A DNA stretch of 64,000 bases from Paenibacillus silvestris (lineage in GTDB: Bacteria; Bacillota; Bacilli; Paenibacillales; NBRC-103111): assembly GCF_009882985.1 (NCBI RefSeq), contig NZ_WTUZ01000021.1:62001-126000 (forward strand), written 5' to 3'. A program made the translations under genes and the position numbers. The stretch's first letter is position 1. Every line of letters begins with the position of its first letter. Shown here piece after piece: positions 1 through 8,493 of this stretch. The notes beneath the pieces were generated by a model. That model worked only from the letters and a program-made list of their open reading frames with translations. It made no database searches and was not told the origin of the DNA.

Positions 1-14
1 TGAGCTGAGAAATG

Positions 15-50
15 GACCTGGCGCTGCTTTCGATTGGCGCTGGGTCTTTT
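15..50 (+). terminator. Intrinsic terminator of an upstream gene
   Basis: A 10-bp stem with two G-U pairs (15-24 with 37-46) is followed by TTTT. It ends a transcript entering the window from the left. The gene it serves lies outside the window. Confidence 0.65.
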
Positions 51-159
51 ATTATTTTGAACAAATAGTCCATGCACTTGCTCATTCTATACATTCAACC
101 TAGGTGAAAACCATGGTATTCTAGGTTTATAAGACAACCAAGGGAGGCAAGAAATTGCT

Positions 160-1224
160 ATGAGTATGAACAAGTTGAATATTGGTGTAATTGGAGCAGG
201 TTCGATTTCCGAGTTGCATTTCGATTCCTACGTGAAACAGGCTAACGCTAATTTATATGCAGTATGCGATCTTAATCGCCAAAGAGCTGAGGAAAAAGCA
301 GCAAAGTATAACGTTGAGAATATCTATACGGACTATCATGAATTGCTCGCTAATCCAGACATAGATGCTGTTAGTATTTGTACATGGAATAATACACATG
401 CTGAGATCAGCATTGCAGCCTTGCGCGCTGGCAAACACGTTCTCGTAGAGAAACCGCTTTGCAAAACGGTGGAGGAAGCGCTTCGTATTCAAGACGCTGT
501 CCGTGAAACGGGCAAAACGCTGCAAGTAGGTTTTGTCCGCAGATATGATGCCAATGCTCAACTGGTCAAATCCTTCATTGACAACGATAATTTGGGTGAA
601 ATTTATTACGCAAAAGCGTCCTGTCTGCGCCGTTTAGGCAACCCTGGTGGTTGGTTCGCGGATACGGAGCGTTCTGGCGGAGGACCTTTGATTGATATTG
701 GCGTGCATGTCATTGACCTATGCTGGTATATGATGGGCAGACCGAAGCCGGTTTCTGTCAGCGGGAATACGTATAATAAGCTTGGAAACCGCGCGAATGT
801 TCGCAATCTTTCCTTTTATAAAGCGGCTGATTATGATGTGGCTCACAATACGGTTGAAGATATGGCAAATGCCTTAATTCGCTTTGAGAATGGAGCATCT
901 CTGCTGGTTGATGTCAGCTTTACGCTGCATGCCAAAAAGGATGAGATCGCTGTTAAGCTTTATGGGGACAAGGGTGGCGTGGAAATTGAGCCTGAGCTTG
1001 TTTTTGTAACAGAGATGAACGATACGATTCTGAATATGTCCCCGCAAACGGATGCGAAATCGATTAATGTACCGCAAGCTTTTCAAAATGAAATTAATCA
1101 TTTCATCGAGAGCTGCCAAACGGGCCGTACACCGATAAGCCCTGTTGAAGACGGCGTTAACATGATGAAGATGCTGTGCGGTATTTATGAATCGGCTGCG
1201 AAAGGCCAAGAAATCAAATTATAG
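160..1224 (+). CDS. Gfo/Idh/MocA family NAD(P)-dependent oxidoreductase
   Basis: A 354-residue protein of usual length for the Gfo/Idh/MocA family, which oxidises or reduces sugars, inositols and their derivatives with NAD(P). An N-terminal Rossmann fold begins with the GVIGAGSIS dinucleotide loop near residue 10. The family EKP motif follows (LVEKPLCK, about residue 95). The active-site segment GGGPLIDIGVHVIDL carries the conserved Asp and His. The start is ATG 160 with AGGGAGG 12 bases upstream; ATG 166 is an alternative. It is first in a likely operon with two TIM-barrel sugar isomerase/epimerase genes (30-base gap), a common pairing for catabolism of an unusual sugar or cyclitol. The substrate cannot be read from sequence. 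Confidence 0.9.
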   Translation: MSMNKLNIGVIGAGSISELHFDSYVKQANANLYAVCDLNRQRAEEKAAKYNVENIYTDYHELLANPDIDAVSICTWNNTHAEISIAALRAGKHVLVEKPLCKTVEEALRIQDAVRETGKTLQVGFVRRYDANAQLVKSFIDNDNLGEIYYAKASCLRRLGNPGGWFADTERSGGGPLIDIGVHVIDLCWYMMGRPKPVSVSGNTYNKLGNRANVRNLSFYKAADYDVAHNTVEDMANALIRFENGASLLVDVSFTLHAKKDEIAVKLYGDKGGVEIEPELVFVTEMNDTILNMSPQTDAKSINVPQAFQNEINHFIESCQTGRTPISPVEDGVNMMKMLCGIYESAAKGQEIKL

Positions 1225-1254
1225 ACCGGTAGAAACTAGCATGGAGGTACTCAC

Positions 1255-2115
1255 ATGAAATTAGGCGTCAGTACGTATAGTTTATTTCAAGCGCTGAAGT
1301 CCGGCGAAATGGATATTATGGCGGTCATTGACTGGATTGCAGATCAAGGTGGTGAGCATGTTGAAATCGTGCCGCTTGGTTATGATTTGCCCGGTAACTT
1401 CGAGCTAGCGGATCGCATTCGTGAGAAAGCGGAATCACGCGGCATCGAAATCTCCAATTACGCGATTGGCGCTAATTTTCTAACGGATTCCGAAGAAGCT
1501 TACCAGAAGGAAATTGAGCGGGTAAAAGGTGAAGTTGATCTTGCGGCAAGACTCGGCGTCAAAAAGATGCGGCACGACGTCGCGCAAAGCACGGACCGTT
1601 CCATTGCAAATTTCAATAAACAGTTGGAACGAATGGCGGAAGCCTGCCGTCAAATTGCTGACTATGCCTTGACTTATGGCATTACGACAAGCGTTGAAAA
1701 CCATGGTTATTTTGTTCAGCACAGTGACCGGGTTCAAGCTTTAATTCAAGCTGTAGACCGTCCGAATTTCCGGACGACACTGGATGTAGGTAATTTCATG
1801 TGCGCTGACGAGAACTCCGTAGCTGCTGTGAAAAACAACATTTCATATGCTTCAATGGTCCATATCAAGGATTTTTATCTGCGTCCGTCTCACCAAAATC
1901 CAGGTCAAGGCTGGTTCCAAACCTTGCAAGGTAATTACTTGCGCGGCGCTATTGTGGGACACGGTGATATTGACATGAGAGAAGTGCTCCGCGTTATCAA
2001 AGACTCTGGTTATGACGGTTACATTTCCTTGGAGTTTGAAGGCATGGAAGAGTGCAAAACGGGGACGCTGATCGGGTTGCAAAACATCAAAAGATTATGG
2101 GAAGATATGAAATAA
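1255..2115 (+). CDS. Sugar phosphate isomerase/epimerase-like TIM-barrel protein
   Basis: A 286-residue protein of the xylose-isomerase-like TIM-barrel superfamily (AP endonuclease 2 fold: IolE/IolI, sugar phosphate isomerase/epimerase). Family signatures are the N-terminal LGVSTYSL strand, a VENHGYF segment with a metal-binding Glu, TTLDVGNF with the metal Asp, MVHIKDFY with His and Asp, and a C-terminal ISLEFEG with the last metal Glu. It is expected to bind a divalent metal and isomerise or epimerise a keto sugar or cyclitol. The start is supported by GGAGGT six bases before the ATG. It lies between a Gfo/Idh/MocA oxidoreductase and a second member of the same superfamily, so all three probably act on one substrate. 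Confidence 0.88.
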   Translation: MKLGVSTYSLFQALKSGEMDIMAVIDWIADQGGEHVEIVPLGYDLPGNFELADRIREKAESRGIEISNYAIGANFLTDSEEAYQKEIERVKGEVDLAARLGVKKMRHDVAQSTDRSIANFNKQLERMAEACRQIADYALTYGITTSVENHGYFVQHSDRVQALIQAVDRPNFRTTLDVGNFMCADENSVAAVKNNISYASMVHIKDFYLRPSHQNPGQGWFQTLQGNYLRGAIVGHGDIDMREVLRVIKDSGYDGYISLEFEGMEECKTGTLIGLQNIKRLWEDMK

Positions 2116-2131
2116 GAAGTCATTCATAGCT

Positions 2132-3025
2132 ATGCGAAAGGTGTTGACAATTCGAATGAATCCAATTGGTATTATGGTGGACAGTCTCCGACTTGGCGTG
2201 CGGGACGGTTTGAAGAAGGCGAAGGAGCTCGGTGCAGACGGCGTGCAGATTTATGCGGTCTCCGGCGAGATGGATCCGGCGAATCTATCACCCGGAGCAC
2301 GCAAGGAGCTGAAAGACTATATTGCGTCACTGGGTCTTGAAATCTCAGCCTTGTGCGGGGATTTGGGCGGTCACGGTTTCCAGGATGCGACTGTGAATGC
2401 GGAGAAAATCGAGAAGTCGAAGCGGATTCTAGACCTTGCTGTTGAGCTTGGCACTAAGGTAGTTACAACGCATATCGGTGTTGTGCCTGAGCAAACGAAC
2501 GATCCGATCTATGAAACGATGCATCAGGCGTGTGAGGAATTAGGGGTATACGCCAAAAGCTTAGACGCTTATTTTGCCATCGAAACGGGGCCAGAGCCAG
2601 CTGCGCATTTGAAAAGCTTCCTGGATTCCTTGTCTACCAACGGAGTTTCGGTTAACTTCGACCCTGCCAATATGGTCATGGTCACAGGTGATGATCCTGT
2701 TCAAGGCATTATCACGCTGAAGGATTATATCGTCCATACGCATGTAAAAGACGGCATTCGCCTTCGTCAGGTAGATCCGCGCGAAGTGTACGGCTCCCTA
2801 GGATACAAGCCCATGAGTCATGAGCAAATTGCGGAGTCTGCGACGTCTGGAGCGAATTACCGCGAGCTTGCGCTGGGTGAAGGGCATGTTGATTTTCCGC
2901 GATACTTCCAAACGCTGCGTGACATTGGTTACAAAGGTTACTTGACGATCGAACGCGAAGTTGGGGAGCAGCCGGAGAAGGATATCGCAAGCGCGATTGC
3001 ATTTATACGCAAATATCAATCATAA
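2132..3025 (+). CDS. Second sugar phosphate isomerase/epimerase-like protein
   Basis: A protein of up to 297 residues, also in the xylose-isomerase-like TIM-barrel superfamily. Visible motifs are FAIETGPE (metal Glu), VNFDPANMVM (metal Asp), IVHTHVKDG (metal-binding His and Asp) and LTIEREVGE (last Glu). It is only distantly similar to the preceding gene, so it probably performs a separate isomerisation or epimerisation. The start is uncertain: ATG 2132 gives the full length, but ATG 2156, with AAAGGTG 12 bases upstream, begins right before the conserved IGIMVDS strand. It is the third and last gene of the operon and is followed at once by a strong terminator. Confidence 0.87.
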   Translation: MRKVLTIRMNPIGIMVDSLRLGVRDGLKKAKELGADGVQIYAVSGEMDPANLSPGARKELKDYIASLGLEISALCGDLGGHGFQDATVNAEKIEKSKRILDLAVELGTKVVTTHIGVVPEQTNDPIYETMHQACEELGVYAKSLDAYFAIETGPEPAAHLKSFLDSLSTNGVSVNFDPANMVMVTGDDPVQGIITLKDYIVHTHVKDGIRLRQVDPREVYGSLGYKPMSHEQIAESATSGANYRELALGEGHVDFPRYFQTLRDIGYKGYLTIEREVGEQPEKDIASAIAFIRKYQS

Positions 3026-3032
3026 AAGATGG

Positions 3033-3066
3033 GACTGAGGATATGATTTTATCCTCGGTCTTTTTT
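3033..3066 (+). terminator. Intrinsic terminator of the oxidoreductase-isomerase operon
   Basis: A 10-bp stem GACTGAGGAT / ATCCTCGGTC (one G-U pair) with an 8-base loop is followed by six T. It lies 8 bases after the stop of the upstream isomerase-like gene. Confidence 0.9.
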
Positions 3067-3170
3067 ATTTTTGTTTGGGGGGACGATCTGGGGCTAACCG
3101 CGGGAGCCAGCCGCACAAGTTAGCGGTGGAAAACAACGTTACGGCGTTGGGAGCAGCGGAGCGGAGCCCC

Positions 3171-3353
3171 GTTGGATAAAATCCAATAAAACGCCAATTG
3201 CACACCTAATTTACCTATTTCATTGGATGAATTCCAATGGAACCGTAATATTTGGCGCTTAAGCACTACGATTCACTGATCTTATTGGATTTCATCCAAT
3301 GAGATCGCTAATCGAACCATTAAATTACAGTGTTCATTGGATTTCGTCCAATG
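3171..3353. repeat. Cluster of four TTGGAT...ATCCAA quasi-palindromes (family I)
   Basis: Four short palindromic units recur at about 50-60 base spacing: 3171-3187, 3221-3240, 3284-3300 and 3335-3353. Each has arms like ATTGGAT / ATCCAAT around a 3-5 base centre. They fill most of the 500-base gap between the isomerase operon and the GH105 gene. No coding region with a ribosome binding site was seen in 3067-3520. The function is unknown. Confidence 0.75.
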
Positions 3354-3532
3354 GACAGCTCTGAAAGCGCCGCCCGCAGCCCTATCGACAATTAGAAGGG
3401 ATTCGGTGACCTCTGGACTTTTCCCCACTTTTTAAAGACAGGAGCCCACGCGCTTATACGTTCATAGATGGTAAAGTGATTCTATAAACGACAAATCATA
3501 TGGGCTTGTGTCTATAAAAGGAGCTGAATTTT

Positions 3533-4576
3533 TTGACAAACGCAAAGACGGCACAAAAGATATGGCAGCAAATGATACGAGATCACAGCGGGAATTGGGG
3601 CATGGACATTGGGCACTGGGACTGGGTGCCAGGAGTTGGTTTGATCGCCATGCTTGACTATTATGAAGCTGCGGGTAATCCCGAAGTGCTGTTTTATCTG
3701 CAAGGTTGGGTCGAACAAAATAAAGAAAAGGCGAAAGGGACGAAGGTTATTAATTCCATTGCCCCGTTCGCCATTTTTCCTGCCCTGAGCCGGCTTCAGG
3801 ATGACGTATGGTACAGGGATGAAGCGATTCGGATCGCTGAGTGGATGATTAACGAAGCACCTCGTACGCGAGAGAGGGCCTTTGAGCACACGGTGACGGA
3901 AAATGCGGTATTCTCCGAGCAGGTGTGGGCAGATACGATTTTTATGGCCGTATTGTTCTTGGCCCGGACTGCTTCGCTTGTTAGGAGCACGAAATATGCT
4001 GAGGAAGCGCTGGAACAGGTGCTTATTCATCTCAACGTGCTTCAAGACAAGAGCAGTGGTGTGCTGTTTCATGGGTGGAATTGCGACTCCGCCGACCACA
4101 TGTCAGCTGCACGTTGGACACGAGCGAACGCGTGGGTTGCGGCAGGTATTCCGCTGATCGTGAAGGAACTCGCCCCCCTCGTTCCTATTCCTGATGAACT
4201 CACAATGAGGTATGAGCACTTAATTACCGGTCTTATTGGTTACCAACAAAAAGATGGTTTGTGGAGCACGGTGATGGATCAACCGGAGTTTTACCGAGAG
4301 GTTTCCGGCAGTGCAGGAATCGGCTATGGCATTCGGAAGGCGATGGACCTCGGTCTCATCGCGCGTGATGACCGAAATCAGGCAGCTGCTGATCAAGCGT
4401 TGGCTGCGGTATTGTCCTTCATTTCGGAGGATGGCGTAGTATCTGGCGTTTCTGGAGGCACGCCGGTGATGAGAAGCATTGCAGCTTATCAAGAGATCCC
4501 TCAGTATCCGACATTGTACGGGCAAGGACTTGTGCTCATGCTGCTGGCAGAAACCTGCCGGGATTTAGGAGAGTAA
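3533..4576 (+). CDS. GH105 unsaturated rhamnogalacturonyl hydrolase (YteR-like)
   Basis: A 347-residue protein of the GH88/GH105 (alpha/alpha)6-barrel group. It is expected to hydrate and cleave the unsaturated galacturonyl residue at the non-reducing end of lyase-generated rhamnogalacturonan disaccharides in the cytoplasm; no signal peptide is visible. Recognisable segments are the GHWDWVPGVGL start region, SEQVWADTIFMAVLFLAR with the candidate catalytic Asp (about residue 131), FHGWN, and ARWTRANAWVAAGIP. Family length matches (about 350-370). The start is TTG 3533, placed 8 bases after AAGGAG. It would complete the work of the two rhamnogalacturonan lyases at 18.9-26.9 kb. Confidence 0.88.
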   Translation: MTNAKTAQKIWQQMIRDHSGNWGMDIGHWDWVPGVGLIAMLDYYEAAGNPEVLFYLQGWVEQNKEKAKGTKVINSIAPFAIFPALSRLQDDVWYRDEAIRIAEWMINEAPRTRERAFEHTVTENAVFSEQVWADTIFMAVLFLARTASLVRSTKYAEEALEQVLIHLNVLQDKSSGVLFHGWNCDSADHMSAARWTRANAWVAAGIPLIVKELAPLVPIPDELTMRYEHLITGLIGYQQKDGLWSTVMDQPEFYREVSGSAGIGYGIRKAMDLGLIARDDRNQAAADQALAAVLSFISEDGVVSGVSGGTPVMRSIAAYQEIPQYPTLYGQGLVLMLLAETCRDLGE

Positions 4577-4650
4577 AGCAACTCGCAATTTGAACCGGGA
4601 TTTGATTGCGCAGCTTCCTCACTTGTTGCTTCGCACACTGCAATAGAATA

Positions 4651-4686
4651 AACAAGCCAGAAGGTATCCAGACTTTCTGGCTTGTT
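4651..4686. terminator. Bidirectional terminator between GH105 and AraC genes
   Basis: A perfect 12-bp stem AACAAGCCAGAA / TTCTGGCTTGTT lies exactly between two convergent genes, with T-rich tails on both strands. It can end both transcripts. Confidence 0.85.
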
Positions 4687-5589
4687 TCAATTTCGAGCAC
4701 TGTTTACTGTTTCCTTGCGATACTGTTTGGGAGTAAGGGCGGTGCTTTTTTTGAACACACTAAAAAAATGCGAAATATCACCAAAGCCCGTAGCTGCTGC
4801 AACCTCGGTGACAGGGAGATCCGTTTCTGCCAGCAGTCGCTTCGCCTTGTTCAATCGATAGTCGGAGAGGAACTGTTTCATCGTGCTTCCGGTGGTTTCT
4901 TTGAACAAATTAAACAATCTGGAGCGAGAAATGGGATAAAGCTCAAGCAGGTCATCGACATGCAAATCCTCTTGATATCGGGCAATCAAGTAGGAGAGCA
5001 CATTACCGATCAGCTGCTCATCTTCCGACCTGTGAGAGCTTGCAACATCATGATGTAAACCAAGCAGCAGCAGGAAAAATTCTGCCAGACATTTTAGCAC
5101 ATTTAATTCGAAGTGCTGCTTCTTGTCCTTGAGTGTTTGTTCCAACTCAGCGAGTAGCATTTGAAGCTGATCCAGCTGTTGAACAGACAAGAAGTGATGG
5201 CTCGACTCGGGATGAATCGCTTGCAGAAATCCGGAGATCGACAAGTCTGTGGTTCGGCAAAGCGTGTGAATGCTCTCCATATAAGATTCATCGATGGAAA
5301 GGACGTATCTGTGAAAGTCCTGATCTAGCATATGATAAGGACGATGAATGACACCTGGTTGAATGACTGTCAGTGTACCAGCATGGAGTGGATACAATTG
5401 ATCGCCGGCAATGTAAGAGCCTGTCCCTTGGAGTACAAAATAAAACTCGTAACCATTATGGGCATGCAGCAACTGTTGATGAAGCGGCGACTTGCGGAGC
5501 TCGCAATGCACAGGATAATTCGCCAGAAAATGATTCGTAAAGTCATCAATAGCGTAATTACGGACTGTTGCGGGAATCGTTGTGCTCAC
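4687..5589 (-). CDS. AraC family transcriptional regulator
   Basis: A 300-residue regulator. The N-terminal half is a cupin-type sensor domain (YEFYFVLQGTGSYIAGDQ and LTVIQPGVIHRPY). The C-terminal 100 residues hold two helix-turn-helix units (DLLELYPISRSRLFNLFKETTG and VTEVAAATGFGDISHFFSVFKKSTALTPKQYRK), the AraC/XylS signature. The GTG start at 5589 is supported by AGGAGG 8 bases upstream. It is convergent with the GH105 gene and probably senses a sugar; its targets are not evident. Confidence 0.92.
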   Translation of the reverse strand: MSTTIPATVRNYAIDDFTNHFLANYPVHCELRKSPLHQQLLHAHNGYEFYFVLQGTGSYIAGDQLYPLHAGTLTVIQPGVIHRPYHMLDQDFHRYVLSIDESYMESIHTLCRTTDLSISGFLQAIHPESSHHFLSVQQLDQLQMLLAELEQTLKDKKQHFELNVLKCLAEFFLLLLGLHHDVASSHRSEDEQLIGNVLSYLIARYQEDLHVDDLLELYPISRSRLFNLFKETTGSTMKQFLSDYRLNKAKRLLAETDLPVTEVAAATGFGDISHFFSVFKKSTALTPKQYRKETVNSARN

Positions 5590-5681
5590 GAATATCGCCT
5601 CCTTGTTCTCACTAACTGCACTTACTATACGAGATTGGTTTGTGAGTAGACAAGCTTTTTTTAGTTACTCCAGAATTTCAG

Positions 5682-5866
5682 CTAACGGACCGAGCGGCCG
5701 CTATTTGGAGGAAATATGGCTCTGCGAAATCTAACGGACGCCATAGCCGTTATTCACGATCATAGCGTGAAAAATGGCTATGAAATAGCCAAATAACGGC
5801 ACTGGGGTCCGTTAGAGTTGAGAATTGCCCGATTTAGTGCGAATAACGGCTGTGAGGTCCGTTAAA
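5682..5866. repeat. Cluster of four CTAACGGAC...GCCGTTATT repeats, 2 forward + 2 reversed (family II)
   Basis: Units lie at about 5682-5706, 5731-5755, 5792-5815 and 5842-5866. The first two read CTAACGGAC-n-GCCG(T/C)TATT and the last two are the reverse complement (AATAACGGC-n-GTCCGTTA), so the whole 185-base block is a large imperfect inverted repeat. It occupies most of the 384-base gap between the AraC gene and the DoxX-like gene; nothing else was recognised there. A second copy of this family lies near 37.8 kb. Confidence 0.8.
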
Positions 5867-5973
5867 AATGGGCGGAGTCTACGTACCCCCAGTCAACCGC
5901 CGCGAGCCTCATCGTTGGGGCACGCGGCGACCAGGAGATGGGGGAGGCTGCAGAGGAACTGGGCCGCTTGGCG

Positions 5974-6408
5974 TCAGCCCGCGAAATATATCGCAGCCAG
6001 AAAAACAACCTGCAAAACCGAGCGGACTAACAGTGTAGGCGTAGGCGAGCCGCCAATCGTTAATTTGTTGCGCGCCGCCCGCACATTGGCCGGGAACATC
6101 GCGACGAGCAGCACCATCAGGCAGATGGAGGCCGCGCGGGAAGTAGCTGGAAACAGGATGCCGATCGCAGCCGCAATCTCCAGCCAACCCGTGACCGTGA
6201 CAATGAAGTCAGGTCTCGGGAAAGCCGGGGGAACCATGCGGATCAGGTCTGGCCTTCTTTTTCCCCAATGAGCAGAGGCAGTTAGAAGCAGCATGACGGC
6301 AACTGCTCCTTGCAGCGGCGTATGCCAACCTTGGAAATGAGACAAACCAAGCAGTCCGAGCACCCAAAATATCAAATAAGAAACAATCAAAGCATACAAA
6401 GGAACCAT
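5974..6408 (-). CDS. DoxX-like small membrane protein
   Basis: A 144-residue protein with about four hydrophobic helices: residues 5-25, 32-46 and 72-98, plus a C-terminal one ending in FLAAIYFAG. It carries DoxX-family features such as GWLEIAAAIGILFPATSR. The molecular role of the family is poorly defined. GGAGG eight bases before the ATG fixes the start. It lies 13 bases downstream of a TetR gene on the same strand, so it is likely co-transcribed with it and is the likely regulated target. Confidence 0.75.
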   Translation of the reverse strand: MVPLYALIVSYLIFWVLGLLGLSHFQGWHTPLQGAVAVMLLLTASAHWGKRRPDLIRMVPPAFPRPDFIVTVTGWLEIAAAIGILFPATSRAASICLMVLLVAMFPANVRAARNKLTIGGSPTPTLLVRSVLQVVFLAAIYFAG

Positions 6409-6421
6409 TTGAAATCCTCCT

Positions 6422-7012
6422 TTATTTTTTAAGTAATTGCGTCATCATACCGGCGATATCTTCCATTTGAAACTGAGCAGTCACCATTGGAATTGTAGAA
6501 CGGACGCGTAATCCGAGGGAAAGAAGAACAAACAGGTCGGCTGTTTTACCGGCATCCACCGATTCCGATATAACGCCGTGCGATTGGCCTGTGACAATCC
6601 ACTCTCTTGATACTTGCACGGAGCGCTCGTAATACAGCTTGAGCGTTTCGGCAACGGCTGGCTGATCTTCTTTTCCGAGTAAGTAAATCAGTACTTTGTT
6701 GGTCACTTCCTGCGCATCATCCAGTGCTCGGAGGTTCTCCAGAATTTTCGCCATAGGGCCTTCGAACGTAGCGCCACCTTGGTTTACAACATCCTGAAAG
6801 CGTTCATTCGTGGCATCCAGCCGCTCCTGAAGCACCCAGGCGAAGATTTCATCTTTACTTTTCACATAATGGAAAATAGCACCTTTGGATAGACCGGACC
6901 GGTCCATAATGTCTTTCATGGTGATCGCTTCGCACCCTTTTTCGCGGATGAGCTCTTTCGTTGATGTCAGCAGAACTCCCGTTGTTTGCTGTCTGCGCTC
7001 CTCTTGTTTCAA
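6422..7012 (-). CDS. TetR/AcrR family transcriptional regulator
   Basis: A 196-residue one-domain repressor. The N-terminal HTH is clear: GCEAITMKDIMDRSGLSKGAIFHYVKSKDEI at about residues 25-55, followed by an alpha-helical ligand-binding domain. It is the first gene of a two-gene operon with the DoxX-like membrane protein. A consensus promoter with an ACCGA-n3-TCGGT palindrome in its spacer lies upstream, which suggests autorepression. The ligand is unknown. Confidence 0.92.
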   Translation of the reverse strand: MKQEERRQQTTGVLLTSTKELIREKGCEAITMKDIMDRSGLSKGAIFHYVKSKDEIFAWVLQERLDATNERFQDVVNQGGATFEGPMAKILENLRALDDAQEVTNKVLIYLLGKEDQPAVAETLKLYYERSVQVSREWIVTGQSHGVISESVDAGKTADLFVLLSLGLRVRSTIPMVTAQFQMEDIAGMMTQLLKK

Positions 7013-7049
7013 CTTCCTCGCTCCTTTTTCAAATCACTGTACTAATTTC

Positions 7050-7078
7050 ATTATAAATACCGACCATCGGTTTGTAAA
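7050..7078 (-). promoter_or_regulatory. SigA promoter and TetR operator for the TetR-DoxX operon
   Basis: On the minus strand TTTACA (7078-7073), a 17-base spacer and TATAAT (7055-7050) form a near-consensus promoter. The spacer contains ACCGATGGTCGGT (7059-7071), a palindrome of the type bound by TetR proteins. Operator inside promoter implies autorepression. Confidence 0.75.
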
Positions 7079-7206
7079 TAAATGTTTTTCCCACAAATTG
7101 GATAGAGTTCTGAGTGTGTTGTACGGACAGAAAGGTTATGCAACCTCCGAAGTGTATACGGTGTCAGGTCTAAACAACATACTGCAGCATATAGGGGTCA
7201 TACAAC

Positions 7207-7395
7207 TTGCAAAGACGAAAAGCAATTCGTGGTAAATTAGAAAAAATGCTGTGGTTCTGCCCTGTACTTATACTAGCAATTGGGAGCCTTCCAAACGTTA
7301 CCGGAAGTATGTGGTGGGATGCGTTCGGGGTGGTTTTATTTGTGTCGATCATCATCATCTGTGGAACAGGTTTCATAAAGGATGAAGAAAATTAA
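7207..7395 (+). CDS. Small two-helix membrane protein, unknown function
   Basis: A 62-residue ORF with a basic N-terminus and two hydrophobic segments (about residues 14-31 and 36-55), ending in charged residues. It starts with TTG 7207, with AGGGG about 10 bases upstream; ATG 7246 is an internal alternative. No family was recognised. It is followed closely by another small gene on the same strand. Confidence is moderate because of the weak start. Confidence 0.5.
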   Translation: MQRRKAIRGKLEKMLWFCPVLILAIGSLPNVTGSMWWDAFGVVLFVSIIIICGTGFIKDEEN

Positions 7396-7456
7396 TATAT
7401 TTATAATAAAAAATTAATGTTTATGCTCTATCATAGACCTAAGGGAGTGATAGATT

Positions 7457-7666
7457 ATGACATCTTCTTACTTCGATCAATGGTTGGACGAGTATAATGA
7501 TTATATTAGGCTCTATGAGATGTTTGGCGATAAGGAATATTTGGATGAAGCAATAGAAATACGCAATAGTTTGCAAGTGATTGTAGCTAGGGCCGAAAAA
7601 CATAAATTAATCGTTTCGAAAGTGATGAGCAGCCAGAAGCATGCTTATGGCAAAGCTTATCTGTAG
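7457..7666 (+). CDS. Small acidic hypothetical protein
   Basis: A 69-residue protein preceded by GGGAGTG at good spacing from the ATG. It is rich in Tyr, Asp and Glu in the first half and Lys in the second, and looks mainly helical. No family was recognised. It lies just upstream of the L25 terminator and is convergent with that gene. Confidence 0.6.
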   Translation: MTSSYFDQWLDEYNDYIRLYEMFGDKEYLDEAIEIRNSLQVIVARAEKHKLIVSKVMSSQKHAYGKAYL

Positions 7667-7683
7667 TTGAAACGCGAACAAAT

Positions 7684-7725
7684 AAAAACAGACTCTAGCA
7701 CAGTTAATGCGCAGAGTCTGTTTTT
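7684..7725. terminator. Bidirectional terminator, L25 gene and small gene
   Basis: A perfect 12-bp stem AAAAACAGACTC / GAGTCTGTTTTT lies between two convergent genes. The A/T runs at both ends allow termination on both strands. Confidence 0.9.
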
Positions 7726-7737
7726 CGTAGACACGTT

Positions 7738-8325
7738 TTATTCGGCCGCTGCTTCTAATTGTGGATCCGACTCGAGGGTCGTGTCCAGCTTTTGTGTGCC
7801 GAGGATCGTGACAAGAACAGTCTCAGGATCGGAGAGAACCTCAACGTTCTTGGGGACTTTAAGGTCAGAAGCGGTGAGATGCTCACCAATACTTAGTTTG
7901 CTTATGTCGAGCGACAGGGACTCCGGCAGCTTGTTAGGCATGCAGCGTATCAGAACTTCGTGGGTCTCCACTTGGAGAATGCCGCCTTCCTTCGTGCCTT
8001 TGGCCTCTCCAATGAAGTGGACTGCAACGGTTGTATCTAGCTTTTCCTTCATATCAATTTGCAAAAAGTCAACATGCAGCAATTGACCTGTCAGCGTGTC
8101 CTTTTGGACGTGATGAATGATGACAGATTCCTTTGAATTCGATGGCAAAGCTACTTTCAGAATCGCATGCGGATTGCGTTTCAGTGATGCTCGGATTTCT
8201 TTTTCCGGGACGGTGACGTGTTCGGAATCCATACGAGAGCTGTAAACTACAGCGGGAACTTGACCTTGTTCTCTCAATTTCTTCACAGGACCTGTTCTTT
8301 CAGATAGTAAAATCGTTGTACTCAT
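7738..8325 (-). CDS. ctc: 50S ribosomal protein L25 / general stress protein Ctc
   Basis: A 195-residue member of the L25/TL5/Ctc family that binds 5S rRNA. The N-terminal half is the L25 beta-barrel (VPAVVYSSRMDSEHVTVPEKEIRASL). The C-terminal half is the TL5 domain seen in Ctc (VDFLQIDMKEKLDTTVAVHFIGEAKGTKEGG). The true start is ATG 8325, seven bases after GGAGGT; a GTG three codons upstream falls inside that ribosome binding site. The C-terminus has an acidic tail. In Bacillus ctc is a SigB-dependent stress gene, and a SigB-like promoter lies just upstream here. Confidence 0.93.
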   Translation of the reverse strand: MSTTILLSERTGPVKKLREQGQVPAVVYSSRMDSEHVTVPEKEIRASLKRNPHAILKVALPSNSKESVIIHHVQKDTLTGQLLHVDFLQIDMKEKLDTTVAVHFIGEAKGTKEGGILQVETHEVLIRCMPNKLPESLSLDISKLSIGEHLTASDLKVPKNVEVLSDPETVLVTILGTQKLDTTLESDPQLEAAAE

Positions 8326-8376
8326 GTTCTGCACCTCCGTAGCGTAGTTAGAGCGGCGTTAAGCCCTATCACTCAT

Positions 8377-8402
8377 TTACCCGCTGACTCGAAGAGTGAA
8401 AC
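8377..8402 (-). promoter_or_regulatory. SigB-type promoter upstream of ctc
   Basis: On the minus strand GTTTCA (8402-8397), 14 bases and GGGTAA (8382-8377) match the general-stress consensus GTTTAA-N12-15-GGGTAT at 10 of 12 positions. It lies about 50 bases before the ctc start. The sigma factor that uses it in this organism is unknown. Confidence 0.55.
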
Positions 8403-8493
8403 AGGAAAAAAATAGGAAGATTTTTTTTGTTTTGGGCTTCTTTATCTTACCATTTGAGAGTAAAATAGAGGACAAGAGGAGGATTGATAAAGG

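Noticed and set aside
3171..3353. Repeat clusters as CRISPR arrays
   Set aside because: Units are palindromic, variable, only four per cluster and partly inverted in order; there are no constant repeats with unique spacers and no cas genes.
4606..5058. Plus-strand ORF of 150 codons inside the AraC gene
   Set aside because: It crosses the bidirectional terminator and lies antisense to a clear AraC protein; no binding site.
7070..7206. Additional gene or RNA between the TetR and small membrane protein genes
   Set aside because: Only promoter-like and unstructured sequence was seen; no binding site or stable hairpin.
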